Source: Algoriphagus sp.
Lineage (GTDB): Bacteria > Bacteroidota > Bacteroidia > Cytophagales > Cyclobacteriaceae
Direction of reading: 5' to 3'
Length of the DNA stretch: 64,000 nt
NCBI RefSeq assembly: GCF_030694375.1
Contig: NZ_JAUXYL010000038.1
Location: forward strand, 310,001 to 374,000
The translations under genes were made by a program, and so were the position numbers. Positions 27,334 through 36,707 of the stretch are shown piece after piece. The notes under the pieces are model-generated. The model saw only the letters and a program-made list of their open reading frames with translations. It had not been told where the DNA came from and made no database searches. Each line of letters starts with the position of its first letter. Position 1 is the first letter of the stretch.

Positions 27334-28350
27334 ATGAACTACTCTGAAGTAAAACAAGCGGCTGCCAGAATCAAACAGGAATTCCCTGTGCTGGATTATT
27401 TCCATAGCCTGGTCAGATCAGGATTTCTGAAATTCGAAGGCATCCACGGGAAAGAATATTTTTTTGGTTTCCTGGAACAGCGGACTGGCTCGATTGCCGT
27501 AGATGACAAAGCGAATGTGTGGTATGATCATGCCGCAGGAAAGGGCGGAGACGTTATCGCAGCAGTCCAGGAATTTGAAAACAAAACCTTCTTCGAATCA
27601 GTGGAAAGCCTCTCTGGATCAGTTCCGGTAAGAAAATTTGTTCCTAGACAAAAACCTGAGATTGCCCAGAAAATAGTGGTGGAAAAGGTGGCTGAGATCA
27701 GCCATGATGCACTTATCCAATACATTCGAGGCAGGGGTATTGATCTTCAGGATATTGCTCCTTTCGGTAAAGAGGTGCATTGGCGGAATAAGGGAAAGCG
27801 ATATTTCGCAGTGGGTTTTCCAAATGAATCGGGTGGATGGGTACTTCGATCCTCTATTTTTAAGGGGAACATTCTTGGAGGAGGTACTTCAATTCGAATC
27901 CTTGGGACTGTTAAAGGCATCAAAGTTTTTGAAGGCTGGTTTGACTTTCTGAGTTATCTGAAGCTTTCTAGAGCTACAGATTTCAAAGCCATTATTCTGA
28001 ATAGTACTGCCAATCTCAGTTTTCGCTTAATTCTGGATGTTTTGGAAGAGTGTGAAGTAGTTGATCTCTATTTGGATAATGATGTTACGGGAGAGAAGTG
28101 TACAATTAATTTTATTAGAGTAGCCCAGCTATTCCGTTATTGCCTTCAAAAAGGATCACCTACCGATTGGGATTTGGAGGCATTGAGGGGGAGTAGGGAC
28201 AAAATTGGAATTCTCCTTTCCAATATGAAAATCATTCCTTCAGAAGCGATGGAAATCTGGAAGATCCAAACGAATGTTTCTGATCAAAGATGTCACTTTT
28301 CTGGTTTTGAGGATGTTAATGCATTTTTGGTGGGTGGGGTTCACAAGTGA
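27334..28350 (+). CDS. CHC2 zinc-finger/TOPRIM primase-like protein
   Basis: A 338-residue protein. The N-terminal part (VLDYFHSLVRSGFLKFEG then RTGSIAVDDKANVWYDHAAGKGGDVI) matches the CHC2 domain of DnaG-like primases, although the zinc-ligand cysteines are absent. The later GTVKGIKVFEGWFDFLSYL and VVDLYLDNDVTGEKC fit a TOPRIM fold with its E and DxD acidic residues. It is common in Bacteroidota conjugative elements. The start at 27334 (MNYSEVKQAA) is preferred to an upstream ATG at 27307. It probably acts with the RepA-like ATPase upstream. Confidence 0.8.
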   Translation: MNYSEVKQAAARIKQEFPVLDYFHSLVRSGFLKFEGIHGKEYFFGFLEQRTGSIAVDDKANVWYDHAAGKGGDVIAAVQEFENKTFFESVESLSGSVPVRKFVPRQKPEIAQKIVVEKVAEISHDALIQYIRGRGIDLQDIAPFGKEVHWRNKGKRYFAVGFPNESGGWVLRSSIFKGNILGGGTSIRILGTVKGIKVFEGWFDFLSYLKLSRATDFKAIILNSTANLSFRLILDVLEECEVVDLYLDNDVTGEKCTINFIRVAQLFRYCLQKGSPTDWDLEALRGSRDKIGILLSNMKIIPSEAMEIWKIQTNVSDQRCHFSGFEDVNAFLVGGVHK

Positions 28351-28426
28351 CAATATTCGGTCTGGGGGTTAAAGTGGAATACTTTGGAGTCTCGTCAATA
28401 CAAAAGCTAATTGGGATCAACTTCAA

Positions 28427-29389
28427 ATGTTATATAAAGGTAAATCTGAAGTCAGGCCATCTGAAAGAAAAGTTGCAGTACCAGTTAGAATCATGAATAC
28501 GCAATCCGTCCAGGCACTGGCAGATTTGGAGCAGAAATTAATTCTTAAAGCCTATAGCCCATCTACAGTAAAGAACTATTGATCATCATTAACTCAATTT
28601 TTATCTTTTTTTGAAAGTCGAAATATTAAGGATGTGACAAAGGAAGAAATAGAAGCCTTTGTCTATCATCAGATCACCAAATATAAAATTTCAGAAAGTG
28701 CGCAAAATACGTTGATAAACGCGATTAAGGCGTATTATGAACACGTGCTGGGTAGAGAACGGACTATTTATGATATCCAACGACCTAAGAAAAGCCTAAC
28801 GCTGCCCAATGTACTCAGTCAGGAAGAGATCAAAGCAATCCTTTGCAGTGTGGAGAATATAAAGCACCGAGCTGTATTGATGCTTATTTACAGTGCTGGA
28901 TTAAGAATAAGTGAAGCTATCAACCTTTCGTCGGAATATCTAAACCTAAGAAAACGAGATATTCATTCTGATGATGGTTACATTTTCATCAAGGGAGGAA
29001 AAGGAAAAAAAGATAGGAAAACTGTGCTTTCACCAATTCTGCTAGTAATGCTTAGAGAGTATTACAAAGCTTATAAGCCCAGTTATTGGCTATTTGAAGG
29101 GCAGGAAGGAGGTCAGTATTCAGCGACAAGCATTCAAGCCGTTTTTCGAAGAGCAATAAAGAATAGCAATTCAAACCCTTGGGCGACTGTACACACTTTG
29201 CGTCACAGTTTTGCAACTCATCTACTTCAAAAGGGGACAAATTTGCGTTATGTGCAAGCTCTCCTTGGTCATGAAAGTAGTAAGACCACTGAAATATATA
29301 CGCATGTGCTATCGATATCAAATAAAAATATTCAAAGTCCACTTGATGGGATCGACGAAATCCTTAATTTGGTCACAGCAGATCCCTAA
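28427..29389 (+). pseudogene. Tyrosine recombinase interrupted by one TGA stop
   Basis: One frame from 28427 to 29389 (in fact open from 28373) codes for an integron-integrase-like tyrosine recombinase but has a single TGA at 28580-28582. Before it reads YSPSTVKNY, after it SSLTQFLSFFES, with no length change, so a point mutation (for instance CGA to TGA) is likely. The catalytic end is intact: SAGLRISEAINL, HTLRHSFATHLL, LGHESSKTTEIYTH. The part after the stop can be translated from a GTG at 28634 (251 residues), but would lack most of the SAM-like domain. It sits at the left edge of the defence-like cargo. A sequencing error is not excluded. Confidence 0.8.
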
Positions 29390-29474
29390 AGACCTGTGGA
29401 CAATGGTGATATATAGGCAATAGGGAAGTGGTGATGCTGTAACCAAAAAGTATTATAGCTAATAATGAAAACTC

Positions 29475-31385
29475 ATGGAAGGAAAACAAACAGCATTATT
29501 TGACGAGAGATTCCTCGAATCATTTACTGGTACTGGAATAGTGAGTGAACCAAAGATTGCTATAATAGAGCTAATTGCAAATTCTTGGGATGCAGGTGCC
29601 TCTAAAGTGGAAATCAAATGGCCTAACGAATCAGACAATTCTTTCTTCATCAGAGATAATGGACATGGGATGTCTGAATCCGAATTTGATAAACGTTTTA
29701 GAAAATTGGCATATAATAGGCAAAGAGATCAGGGTATTTATGCTGAAATACCTAGAGAAAACTCATTTATTTCAAAACGACTTGCTTTTGGAAAAAACGG
29801 CAAAGGACGATTTGCAGGGTTTTGTTTTGGTCCGTCTTTCTTTGTTAAAACATGGAAAAAGAATAATGAAGTTACTGTAAAAGTATTTAAAGGGAATGAA
29901 GGCGAAATATTCTTCCAGAAAATAGATAGTAAAGAAGGAGTAACTGGACATGGAACAATGGTTTATGCAGATAATGCCAAAATTCCCATAATCTCGGCTA
30001 ATTTAATCAAAAGAGAGATTGGTATGAGATTCCTTACTGACCCAAATTTCGAAGTTGCAATTGATGGAGAAAAAATAACCTTTCTAGATATACCAGAGAA
30101 AAATATTAAGGAGTTTATTCTAACCGTGGAAGGTTTTGGAGAAGTTAAACTAATTGCAATCGATACTTTATCAACTGACAAAACTACCCATCAACATGGC
30201 ATTGCATGGCATGTGAATGGGAGGTTAGTTGGTGAGTGTTCGTGGAAAGGAACTGGTATGGATCATCTTATTGACGGAAGACGTATAGAAGCCAAAAGAT
30301 TTATCTTTATCGTTTTGGCAGATATTTTAAATTCCGAAAAAAACATACATCCGGATTGGTCTGGATTTAAATCAAATAGTGACGAATTTCAATCAGTAAA
30401 TGAGGTTGTACTCAACAAGGTTAAAGATTTTGTTTTGGATATTTCTAAAGAAAAACGTAAAGAAACTTTTTATGACATCAAATCACAAAATAATCAAACT
30501 CTTAAAAGGATTGGGCTAATTGGTCAAACAAAATGGAATTCGTTTATAACTCAAGTGCAGGAGGAATGCCCATCAATTAATGAAACAGAACTTGCAAAGC
30601 TTGGGACAATCCTAGCCAATTTGGAGGAATCACAATCTCAATTCAGCCTTATACACGCTCTATATGAACTTGATCCAAATCAACTGGATAATCTCAATGA
30701 GATTCTAGAAGAATGGAATGTGGATCTTGCAAAAATAGTTTTGGATGAACTTCAATTTAGGCTAAAATTATTGGAGCAGTTAAAAATCAAAGTACTTTCA
30801 AAGGATACTGATGAGGTTCAGGAGTTGCAACCTTTATTCAAAAAGGGCCTATGGATTTTTGGACCCGAATACGAAACTATCGAATACACCTCAAATCAAG
30901 GAATGACATCAGTAATACAAAATTTATACGGAGGAATAGAGAAAGGCTCAAGAAAAAGACCAGATTTCGCAATTTTAAGTGACAGTACAGTAGGTCTCTA
31001 CTCATATCCTAAATATGATGATGAAGGCGGTGAAATTGGCGTAGATAGACTTACGATAGTGGAATTAAAAAAGCCAGGTGTTCCCCTTAGTTCAGAGCAA
31101 AAAAGTCAAGCATGGGGATATGTGAAGGAGTTAACAAAAAAAGGATATGTCACTCCTGAAAATAAAATAACATGTTTCGTTCTCGGTTCGGAAATTGATC
31201 CACTTGAAGCTCAGGAAACGCATCAAGGGGGAACTAAAATAATTCCTTTACTTTACGATACTGTAGTAAAACGGGCTAACAGCCGATTACTAAATCTTTA
31301 TGACAAAGTAAAAAATTCACCATTTCTCGAAAATGTAAGACTGGAAGAAGAGCTTAACGGTCAAATGAACTTATTAGAAAATTAA
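29475..31385 (+). CDS. GHKL (Hsp90/MORC-like) ATPase fused to a PD-(D/E)XK-like nuclease domain
   Basis: A 636-residue protein. The N-terminal GHKL ATPase has all boxes: N-box ELIANSWDAGA (N36), G1 RDNGHGM (D61-M66) and G2 FGKNGKGRF (105-113). A helical middle follows (about 330-460). The C-terminus has FKKGLWIFGPEYE, then RPDFAIL (D497) and TIVELKKPG (E530, K532), a nuclease pattern resembling Shedu/DUF4263 proteins. ATP-gated DNA or RNA cleavage is a reasonable guess. It has no signal peptide. A SIR2 gene follows after 87 nt. MORC-like ATPases joined to nucleases occur in bacterial conflict systems, so a defence role is inferred. Confidence 0.8.
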   Translation: MEGKQTALFDERFLESFTGTGIVSEPKIAIIELIANSWDAGASKVEIKWPNESDNSFFIRDNGHGMSESEFDKRFRKLAYNRQRDQGIYAEIPRENSFISKRLAFGKNGKGRFAGFCFGPSFFVKTWKKNNEVTVKVFKGNEGEIFFQKIDSKEGVTGHGTMVYADNAKIPIISANLIKREIGMRFLTDPNFEVAIDGEKITFLDIPEKNIKEFILTVEGFGEVKLIAIDTLSTDKTTHQHGIAWHVNGRLVGECSWKGTGMDHLIDGRRIEAKRFIFIVLADILNSEKNIHPDWSGFKSNSDEFQSVNEVVLNKVKDFVLDISKEKRKETFYDIKSQNNQTLKRIGLIGQTKWNSFITQVQEECPSINETELAKLGTILANLEESQSQFSLIHALYELDPNQLDNLNEILEEWNVDLAKIVLDELQFRLKLLEQLKIKVLSKDTDEVQELQPLFKKGLWIFGPEYETIEYTSNQGMTSVIQNLYGGIEKGSRKRPDFAILSDSTVGLYSYPKYDDEGGEIGVDRLTIVELKKPGVPLSSEQKSQAWGYVKELTKKGYVTPENKITCFVLGSEIDPLEAQETHQGGTKIIPLLYDTVVKRANSRLLNLYDKVKNSPFLENVRLEEELNGQMNLLEN

Positions 31386-31472
31386 TAGGCCATAACAATT
31401 TGTAGAAATTAGAGCCTTTCATTGCTACAGCACAACCAAAACTACGATTCTTACATTGACGTTATTTTTTAA

Positions 31473-32678
31473 ATGAAAAGAGCAATAATACTTGGAGCAG
31501 GGGCTTCTAAAAGCTATAACAAATCTAAAACAGGTGTGAAAATGCCTGTTGCATTAGACTTTTTTGAAACCTTTAGAAAACTTGAAATTTCAGAAAATCC
31601 TTGGGTATTAATTGGACATTTAATTAACTATATATCTGATAGAGATAAAGTTGATGCACTCCAATTTTTGAATTTTTCTGAAGATATCGAATTACTGCAT
31701 TCTGAAATTCAAAAAAAATTGTACAAGGCTTTACATCGTGGAAATATTTTTAGACACCCAGATGGTATTCAACAATTAAAGGCTTATAATGAATTGATAT
31801 TTCTTTTTGTAAGTGTAATAAATGAAATTCAGAATGGTGATGAATCTTTAACTCATAAAAATTTAGCTAAACAACTTTCTACGAGAGACTCAATCATAAC
31901 TTTTAATTGGGATACTTTGATGGACAGAGCTTTAATGAAAGAAACTGATTGGAATAGTGGAAATGGATATTTTGTACAGCCTTCTGCCGTTTTCAGGGAT
32001 GATTGGATTTATAATGATGATCAATCTATTGAACGAAATTTCCCGAAGTTGTTAAAACTTCACGGTTCTAGTAATTGGATTACAAGTCATATTATACCTA
32101 GCAAAGAAGGCAAATTTGAATTAAGCCAGGAAACTAATGTAGAAGACTTCTATGTCTTCGAACGAGCAACTAAACCATATGCAACCTATGCTGGTAGATA
32201 CATGTCTGGATATGAAGAGTTCTCATATGGCTATTATCCACCAAATCTTCCCTTGATAGGTAAACCTGCTCCTGAAGGTTATACAATAGTAAAAAGCAGA
32301 ATTAAAAACCCTTTGATGCCTGAAGGAAAATCGAATGATAAAGGTTTGTATTCTATGCCATTAATAATTCCCCCGGTAAAAAATAAAGAATACGATTTAT
32401 TTGGAACATTATTTACTCGAGTTTGGGCTGAAGCACAAAGAGAAATTGAAAACGCAGAGGAAATCTATATAATAGGATATTCATTTCCTGTAACTGATAT
32501 TAGAACTGATCAATTGTTTAAATCGGCATTTCTCAAACGGAAAACATTTCCAAAGATTATTATCCATAATCCCAACCCGGATTTGATCTTTGAAAGATTC
32601 ACATTTGATTATGGCATACCCTCATCTTACATCATCGTCAAAAAGGAATACTTTGATGAAACCTTTAAATTTGAATAA
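31473..32678 (+). CDS. SIR2-like NAD-binding protein
   Basis: A 401-residue protein with the SIR2 fold signatures: GAGAS (residues 8-12), IITFNWDTLMD (N145, D147), LKLHGSSNW (H197, the usual catalytic histidine) and IYIIGYSFPVTD near the end. Such stand-alone SIR2 proteins act as NADases in several anti-phage systems. It lies 87 nt after the GHKL-nuclease gene on the same strand and is followed by a DUF2971 gene. Whether it hydrolyses NAD here is not shown. Confidence 0.85.
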   Translation: MKRAIILGAGASKSYNKSKTGVKMPVALDFFETFRKLEISENPWVLIGHLINYISDRDKVDALQFLNFSEDIELLHSEIQKKLYKALHRGNIFRHPDGIQQLKAYNELIFLFVSVINEIQNGDESLTHKNLAKQLSTRDSIITFNWDTLMDRALMKETDWNSGNGYFVQPSAVFRDDWIYNDDQSIERNFPKLLKLHGSSNWITSHIIPSKEGKFELSQETNVEDFYVFERATKPYATYAGRYMSGYEEFSYGYYPPNLPLIGKPAPEGYTIVKSRIKNPLMPEGKSNDKGLYSMPLIIPPVKNKEYDLFGTLFTRVWAEAQREIENAEEIYIIGYSFPVTDIRTDQLFKSAFLKRKTFPKIIIHNPNPDLIFERFTFDYGIPSSYIIVKKEYFDETFKFE

Positions 32679-32819
32679 AAACTGTTCATTTAATAAAAAA
32701 TAAATAATAAAAAACTTGTAACACCACCTATGCCGCTCCACTTAGGGATAATACTCATAGCCAAAAGTTGTGCTGCATACAAGGATAGCTGACTGAAAAA
32801 TTATTACCACTGCAGGAAA

Positions 32820-33818
32820 TTGAAGATTCTCTATAAATATCGCCCACTTTCAGAATTTCTTTTTAAGGAACTTTACTATCAAGAGTTGTACTTCGCTTCC
32901 TACTTCGAATTGAATGACCCGCTTGATTTGTCGGCTCGGATTGAATTTAGTTGTGAGAAATCCGAGCAAGTAGAATATCTGATTTATTTTCTTTTTAAGT
33001 CAACCCTATCGCTCAATGATGCCTTAACTGACAAAAAAAGGAAGAACGACAAAAACCTACTTGCATTCAATGACAACAGAACAAAGGTTGCAGAATTTCA
33101 GCAAACGGTTTTTGAATATATAAACCAGCTAAAAGATGAAAAAGAAAGAGTTTGGGATATTGATATTAAAAGCATTATTGATTCCGCATCAAAGAAACAC
33201 AATCTAGAATTCCAATTTGATTCAGAGAATTTCAAAAGCGTACTTAAACGTATATCGTCAAAATTTCTTGAAAATAGTTATGCTACTTGCTTTTCAGAAA
33301 GCAATGATGATTTTTTAATGTGGTCGCACTATTCCAGCAAGCATTCAGGAATCTGTTTAGAGTTTGCGTTAGAAAATTCAGGTCTTTTCCCTTACATCGG
33401 GAAAGCTCGAAGGAAATTAGATTGCAAAAAATACAAAGAAAGACTATCCAAATGGGATTTAGAAACCCACGTGTATTGGGACAGAATTAAAAAAGTTAAT
33501 TATGAGAGCGAACAGCCGTTTATAAATTTTTTCGAGTTTTCACAAGTTTTTGAAAATGAACACGATTGTGATTTGATAGGTCTTTCAAAACCTTGGACAC
33601 ATCATTTTGCTCATCAATTAGAATGGGTTTTCTCTACCAAAACTGCACCGTGGAAATATGAAAAGGAATGGAGAGCGATTCATATAAACTTTGGAAATCC
33701 CCAAGAACCAGAAGAAAGAATCCGACATTATCCACTTGAAAGTCTGAAAGCTATCTATTTTGGTATGCGAACTCCAGAAAACGTAAAGAAGAGAATCTTT
33801 CACATTTTTGATAAGTAA
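32820..33818 (+). CDS. DUF2971 protein, apparently shortened at the C-terminus
   Basis: A 332-residue protein starting from TTG at 32820, eight bases after a good aggaa box. The DUF2971 marks are KYRPLSEFLFKEL, YFASYFELNDPLD and CFSESNDDFLMWSHYSSKH, which occur in that order in the family. The TAA at 33816-33818 is followed in the same frame by 26 more sense codons (AKELQYFECKPTNG then KDLEFIEWEYYE) ending at TAA 33897-33899; this tail looks like the family's C-terminus. The gene may thus carry a late nonsense mutation. DUF2971 has no established activity but is frequent in defence islands. Confidence 0.75.
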   Translation: MKILYKYRPLSEFLFKELYYQELYFASYFELNDPLDLSARIEFSCEKSEQVEYLIYFLFKSTLSLNDALTDKKRKNDKNLLAFNDNRTKVAEFQQTVFEYINQLKDEKERVWDIDIKSIIDSASKKHNLEFQFDSENFKSVLKRISSKFLENSYATCFSESNDDFLMWSHYSSKHSGICLEFALENSGLFPYIGKARRKLDCKKYKERLSKWDLETHVYWDRIKKVNYESEQPFINFFEFSQVFENEHDCDLIGLSKPWTHHFAHQLEWVFSTKTAPWKYEKEWRAIHINFGNPQEPEERIRHYPLESLKAIYFGMRTPENVKKRIFHIFDK

Positions 33819-33899
33819 GCAAAAGAACTACAATACTTTGAATGTAAACCGACAAACGGGAAAGACCTAGAATTTATTGAATGGGAATATTATGAATAA

Positions 33900-34181
33900 T
33901 ATGCCAACGCATGGAGAGAAAAAGAAACGGCCGACCCTTCGCATTTTTAAGAAGAGTTGTCATCCGAATTGCCCCAAGCATTTGGCACATGCCATAGCCG
34001 CGCCAGACTATAAATAGTAGGCAGTGTGAATTCGAGATAGGTCAGTAATATCATCCATACCCTAAGTATATTATACTTATAAAGTTCAGCCTGGCCAGCA
34101 ATAAAGCACCTTATTTTATTCGCTATTAGTTTTGGTCAACAGTAAAATTCTTTACAAAACATTATCTTTACAAAAAACAAA
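33900..34181. other. Non-coding gap between DUF2971 and arsR-like genes
   Basis: I see no intact gene. The first half (to about 34020) is richer in G and C than the rest and reads like decayed coding sequence. The right end, just before 34182, is AT-rich and has a possible -7-like tatcttta. Confidence 0.5.
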
Positions 34182-34454
34182 ATGACAATGGATTTGCTCA
34201 AAATATCAAAAGCACTGGCTGATGCCACGCGGTTCAAAATTCTAAAGATACTCATGGCAAAAGGAGAAATCAGTTGCAGTGAATTGGAAGGCCACTTTAC
34301 GCTTTCTCAACCTACCATTTCACACCACTCTAAAATACTGTTTGATTGCGGACTTATCCATGCAAAAAAGGATGGACAACATTCGCTTTTATCGGTAAAT
34401 AAGAAGTTGTTAGAAAAATACCTCACATCCCTTAAAGAAGAATTGGTCAAGTAA
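34182..34454 (+). CDS. ArsR family transcriptional repressor
   Basis: A 90-residue winged-helix protein: ISKALADATRFKILKILMAK then ISCSELEGHFTLSQPTISHH, the recognition helix, and KKDGQHSLLSVNK, the wing. There is no CxC metal site in the usual place, only a lone C in EISCSEL and one in FDCGL, so it may sense a redox or organic signal instead of metal. A perfect palindrome lies 13 nt after its stop, just before the oxidoreductase genes, and is the likely operator. Confidence 0.88.
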   Translation: MTMDLLKISKALADATRFKILKILMAKGEISCSELEGHFTLSQPTISHHSKILFDCGLIHAKKDGQHSLLSVNKKLLEKYLTSLKEELVK

Positions 34455-34466
34455 TTTTTTTTATTC

Positions 34467-34503
34467 AATATATAGATATATTTCAATATATCTTTTAATT
34501 TTG
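34467..34503 (+). promoter_or_regulatory. Candidate ArsR-type operator and promoter
   Basis: The perfect palindrome aatatatagatatatt (34467-34482) is followed by a TAATTTTG -7 element (34496-34503). It lies between the regulator and the first oxidoreductase gene at 34551. Confidence 0.55.
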
Positions 34504-34550
34504 ATTAAGTTTGTGAAAACATCTACCAACTAATTTAAAAACAAAAAATT

Positions 34551-35420
34551 ATGATATTAATTACAGGAGCCAACGGGCATTTAGGGGCGGCCACTATCGA
34601 ATCTTTATTGAAAAAAAATCCTAAAACCCCAATTAGGGCATTGGTAAGAACCGAAGAAAAAGGAGCTCCATTCAAAAAAAAAGGAGTGGATATTGCCATA
34701 GGAGATTACTTTAATTATGATTCATTGCTTGCGGCTATGCGGGGGGTAGATGTCCTTTTACTGGTTTCATCAAGTTCCATAACCGGACGTTATGAGCAGC
34801 ATTCTAATGCCATAAAAGCGGCAAAAGAGAGTGGCATAAAGCATATCGTTTACACCAGTGTGCTGAAATCTTCCCCTGATTCCAAATTCAGTGGAGGTAT
34901 GGATCACGTAAAAACAGAAGCAGAGATTAAAGCATCAGGAATTCCTTATACCATTATGGGAAATACCTATTATGCTGATTTTCTACCGATGTTGTTAGGA
35001 GATTTTACCAATACAGGAGCTATTTATTACAGTGCTGGTGATGCAAGGGTAAATTTTGCGTCACGAAATGATATGGCAGAGGCCAATGCAGTTGTACTTT
35101 CCAACCCTTCTGCCCATCAGAATAAAGTGTATAATATCACCGCATTAAAAGCATATACCTTTACAGAGATAGCTGTTATGCTTTCGGATATTGTAAATGC
35201 CCCTGTAAACTATGTAGATATTCCACTGGAAGATTTGAAAAAGGGCATGCTGCAACATGGTTTGCCGGAAAATGTTACGGGTATGATGGCAAGTATTGCC
35301 GAGACCATGAAAGCCGGGGAGTTTGATTATGCCGATGATACATTAAAGAAATTAATTGGTCATCCTCCTCTTGATTTAAAGGATTTTCTAAAAAGTGTAT
35401 ATGGCACAAAATCCTTGTAG
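34551..35420 (+). CDS. NmrA-like NAD(P)H-binding oxidoreductase
   Basis: A 289-residue protein with the NmrA/atypical SDR start MILITGANGHLGAATIESL (GxxGxxG) and, further on, GVDVLLLVSSSS and GIKHIVYTSVLKSS. This class includes quinone reductases (QorB/AzoR-like) and NADPH sensors. The YxxxK catalytic pair is not obvious, as in NmrA-like proteins. It is the first gene of a row of nine plus-strand genes under the likely control of the ArsR protein. Confidence 0.85.
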   Translation: MILITGANGHLGAATIESLLKKNPKTPIRALVRTEEKGAPFKKKGVDIAIGDYFNYDSLLAAMRGVDVLLLVSSSSITGRYEQHSNAIKAAKESGIKHIVYTSVLKSSPDSKFSGGMDHVKTEAEIKASGIPYTIMGNTYYADFLPMLLGDFTNTGAIYYSAGDARVNFASRNDMAEANAVVLSNPSAHQNKVYNITALKAYTFTEIAVMLSDIVNAPVNYVDIPLEDLKKGMLQHGLPENVTGMMASIAETMKAGEFDYADDTLKKLIGHPPLDLKDFLKSVYGTKSL

Positions 35421-35465
35421 GATAAATAAAACCTTAAATAGTAGAAATTCATAAATGAAACCAAT

Positions 35466-36227
35466 ATGGGAAAATTAGAAAACAAAGTTGCAATCATTAC
35501 AGGTGGTGCCGGCAGTATCGGCCTGATTACCGCCAAACTTTTTTTACAAAACGGTGCGAAAATAATGCTTGTTGACGTAAATGAGGATTCGTTGAAAAAT
35601 GCTGCAACAGAATTACAATCACCAAATGTTGATTATTGCGTAGCAGATGTTACCCAAAGTTCTGATGTTGAAAAATATGCACAGAAAACAGTAGATAAAT
35701 TTGGCAAAATAGATGTGTTCTTCAATAATGCAGGGATCGAAGGGGTGGTAAAGCCAATTACAGAATACCCGGAGGAAAATTTTGATAAAGTTATTGCTGT
35801 CAATGTGAAAGGGGTTTGGTTGGGCATGAAGCATGTGTTACCAAGAATGAATGACGGAGGAAGTGTTATCATTACATCTTCCGTAGCAGGGCTTATTGGC
35901 ATCTCAGGAATGACCGCCTATAATGCAAGTAAACACGCCACCATTGGTATTATGCGAGCCACAGCACAGGAGGCTGCCCCACGAAAAATCAGGGTAAATA
36001 CAGTTAATCCGGGGACCGTTGATAACCGGATGATGCGTTCTCTGGAAGAAGGAATGGCTCCAGGACATGCAGAGGCAATAAAAGCGGAATTTATAAAAGG
36101 TATTCCCTTGGGAAGGTATGTTCAGCCCGAAGAAGTAGCCAATGTAGTTTTGTATTTAGCTTCTGACGATAGCCAATTTATAACTGCAACCATTAATGTG
36201 GTAGATGGAGGAATGGCGGCATATTAG
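35466..36227 (+). CDS. Short-chain dehydrogenase/reductase
   Basis: A 253-residue classical SDR: cofactor motif GGAGSIG near residue 13, NNAGIEG, catalytic ITSSVAG and YNASKHA (YxxxK), and the C-terminal LASDDSQFITATINVVDGGM. These enzymes oxidise or reduce alcohols and ketones with NAD(P); the substrate is not readable. It lies 45 nt after the NmrA-like gene. Confidence 0.92.
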   Translation: MGKLENKVAIITGGAGSIGLITAKLFLQNGAKIMLVDVNEDSLKNAATELQSPNVDYCVADVTQSSDVEKYAQKTVDKFGKIDVFFNNAGIEGVVKPITEYPEENFDKVIAVNVKGVWLGMKHVLPRMNDGGSVIITSSVAGLIGISGMTAYNASKHATIGIMRATAQEAAPRKIRVNTVNPGTVDNRMMRSLEEGMAPGHAEAIKAEFIKGIPLGRYVQPEEVANVVLYLASDDSQFITATINVVDGGMAAY

Positions 36228-36310
36228 ATTCTCTGTTTATTCAACATCGGCACTTACATAGTTATCTGCTCTAAAACCGAATTTATTTATACACGAAAAA
36301 ATATCAAACC

Positions 36311-36664
36311 ATGAACATCAAAGAAAAAATCGAAGACCTAATCAAGCTAATGCTGTCGGGCAAACAAATGGATGCTTTTGAAAAGTATTATCATGAAGAT
36401 GTAGTAATGCAGGAAAACTCCAAACCCCCAATGGTTGGCAAATCAGCCAACAGGGAAAGGGAAATTCAAGGGATGCAGATGATTGAAACGTTTCACGGAG
36501 CAGAAGTAAAAGCAGTTGCCGTGGGCGACAATGTGACTATGGTAGAATGGGAATTTGATGTCACCTACAAAGGCGCGCCCCGCATGAAAATGTGCCAGGT
36601 GGCCGTGCAAAAATGGAAGGACGGCCAAATTATTCATGAACGTTTTTATTATTCAACTAACTAA
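36311..36664 (+). CDS. SnoaL-like (NTF2 fold) protein
   Basis: A 117-residue protein with the pattern of the SnoaL-like/NTF2 fold: EDLIKLMLSGKQMDAFEKYY at the N-terminus, then EDVVMQENSKPPMVGK and MVEWEFDVTYKGAP. Such proteins are small cyclases, isomerases or binding proteins. It lies 83 nt after the SDR gene in the same row. Confidence 0.8.
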   Translation: MNIKEKIEDLIKLMLSGKQMDAFEKYYHEDVVMQENSKPPMVGKSANREREIQGMQMIETFHGAEVKAVAVGDNVTMVEWEFDVTYKGAPRMKMCQVAVQKWKDGQIIHERFYYSTN

Positions 36665-36707
36665 AATCAAAACAAGAGCAATTTCACTCGATCAAGCCAT
36701 TGCCTTT

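Noticed and set aside
31386..34020. Spacers after the cargo genes that might be integron attC sites (for example taacaatttgt at about 31391)
   Set aside because: I could not find the paired 7-bp ends and inverted simple sites of attC, and the spacers do not resemble one another.
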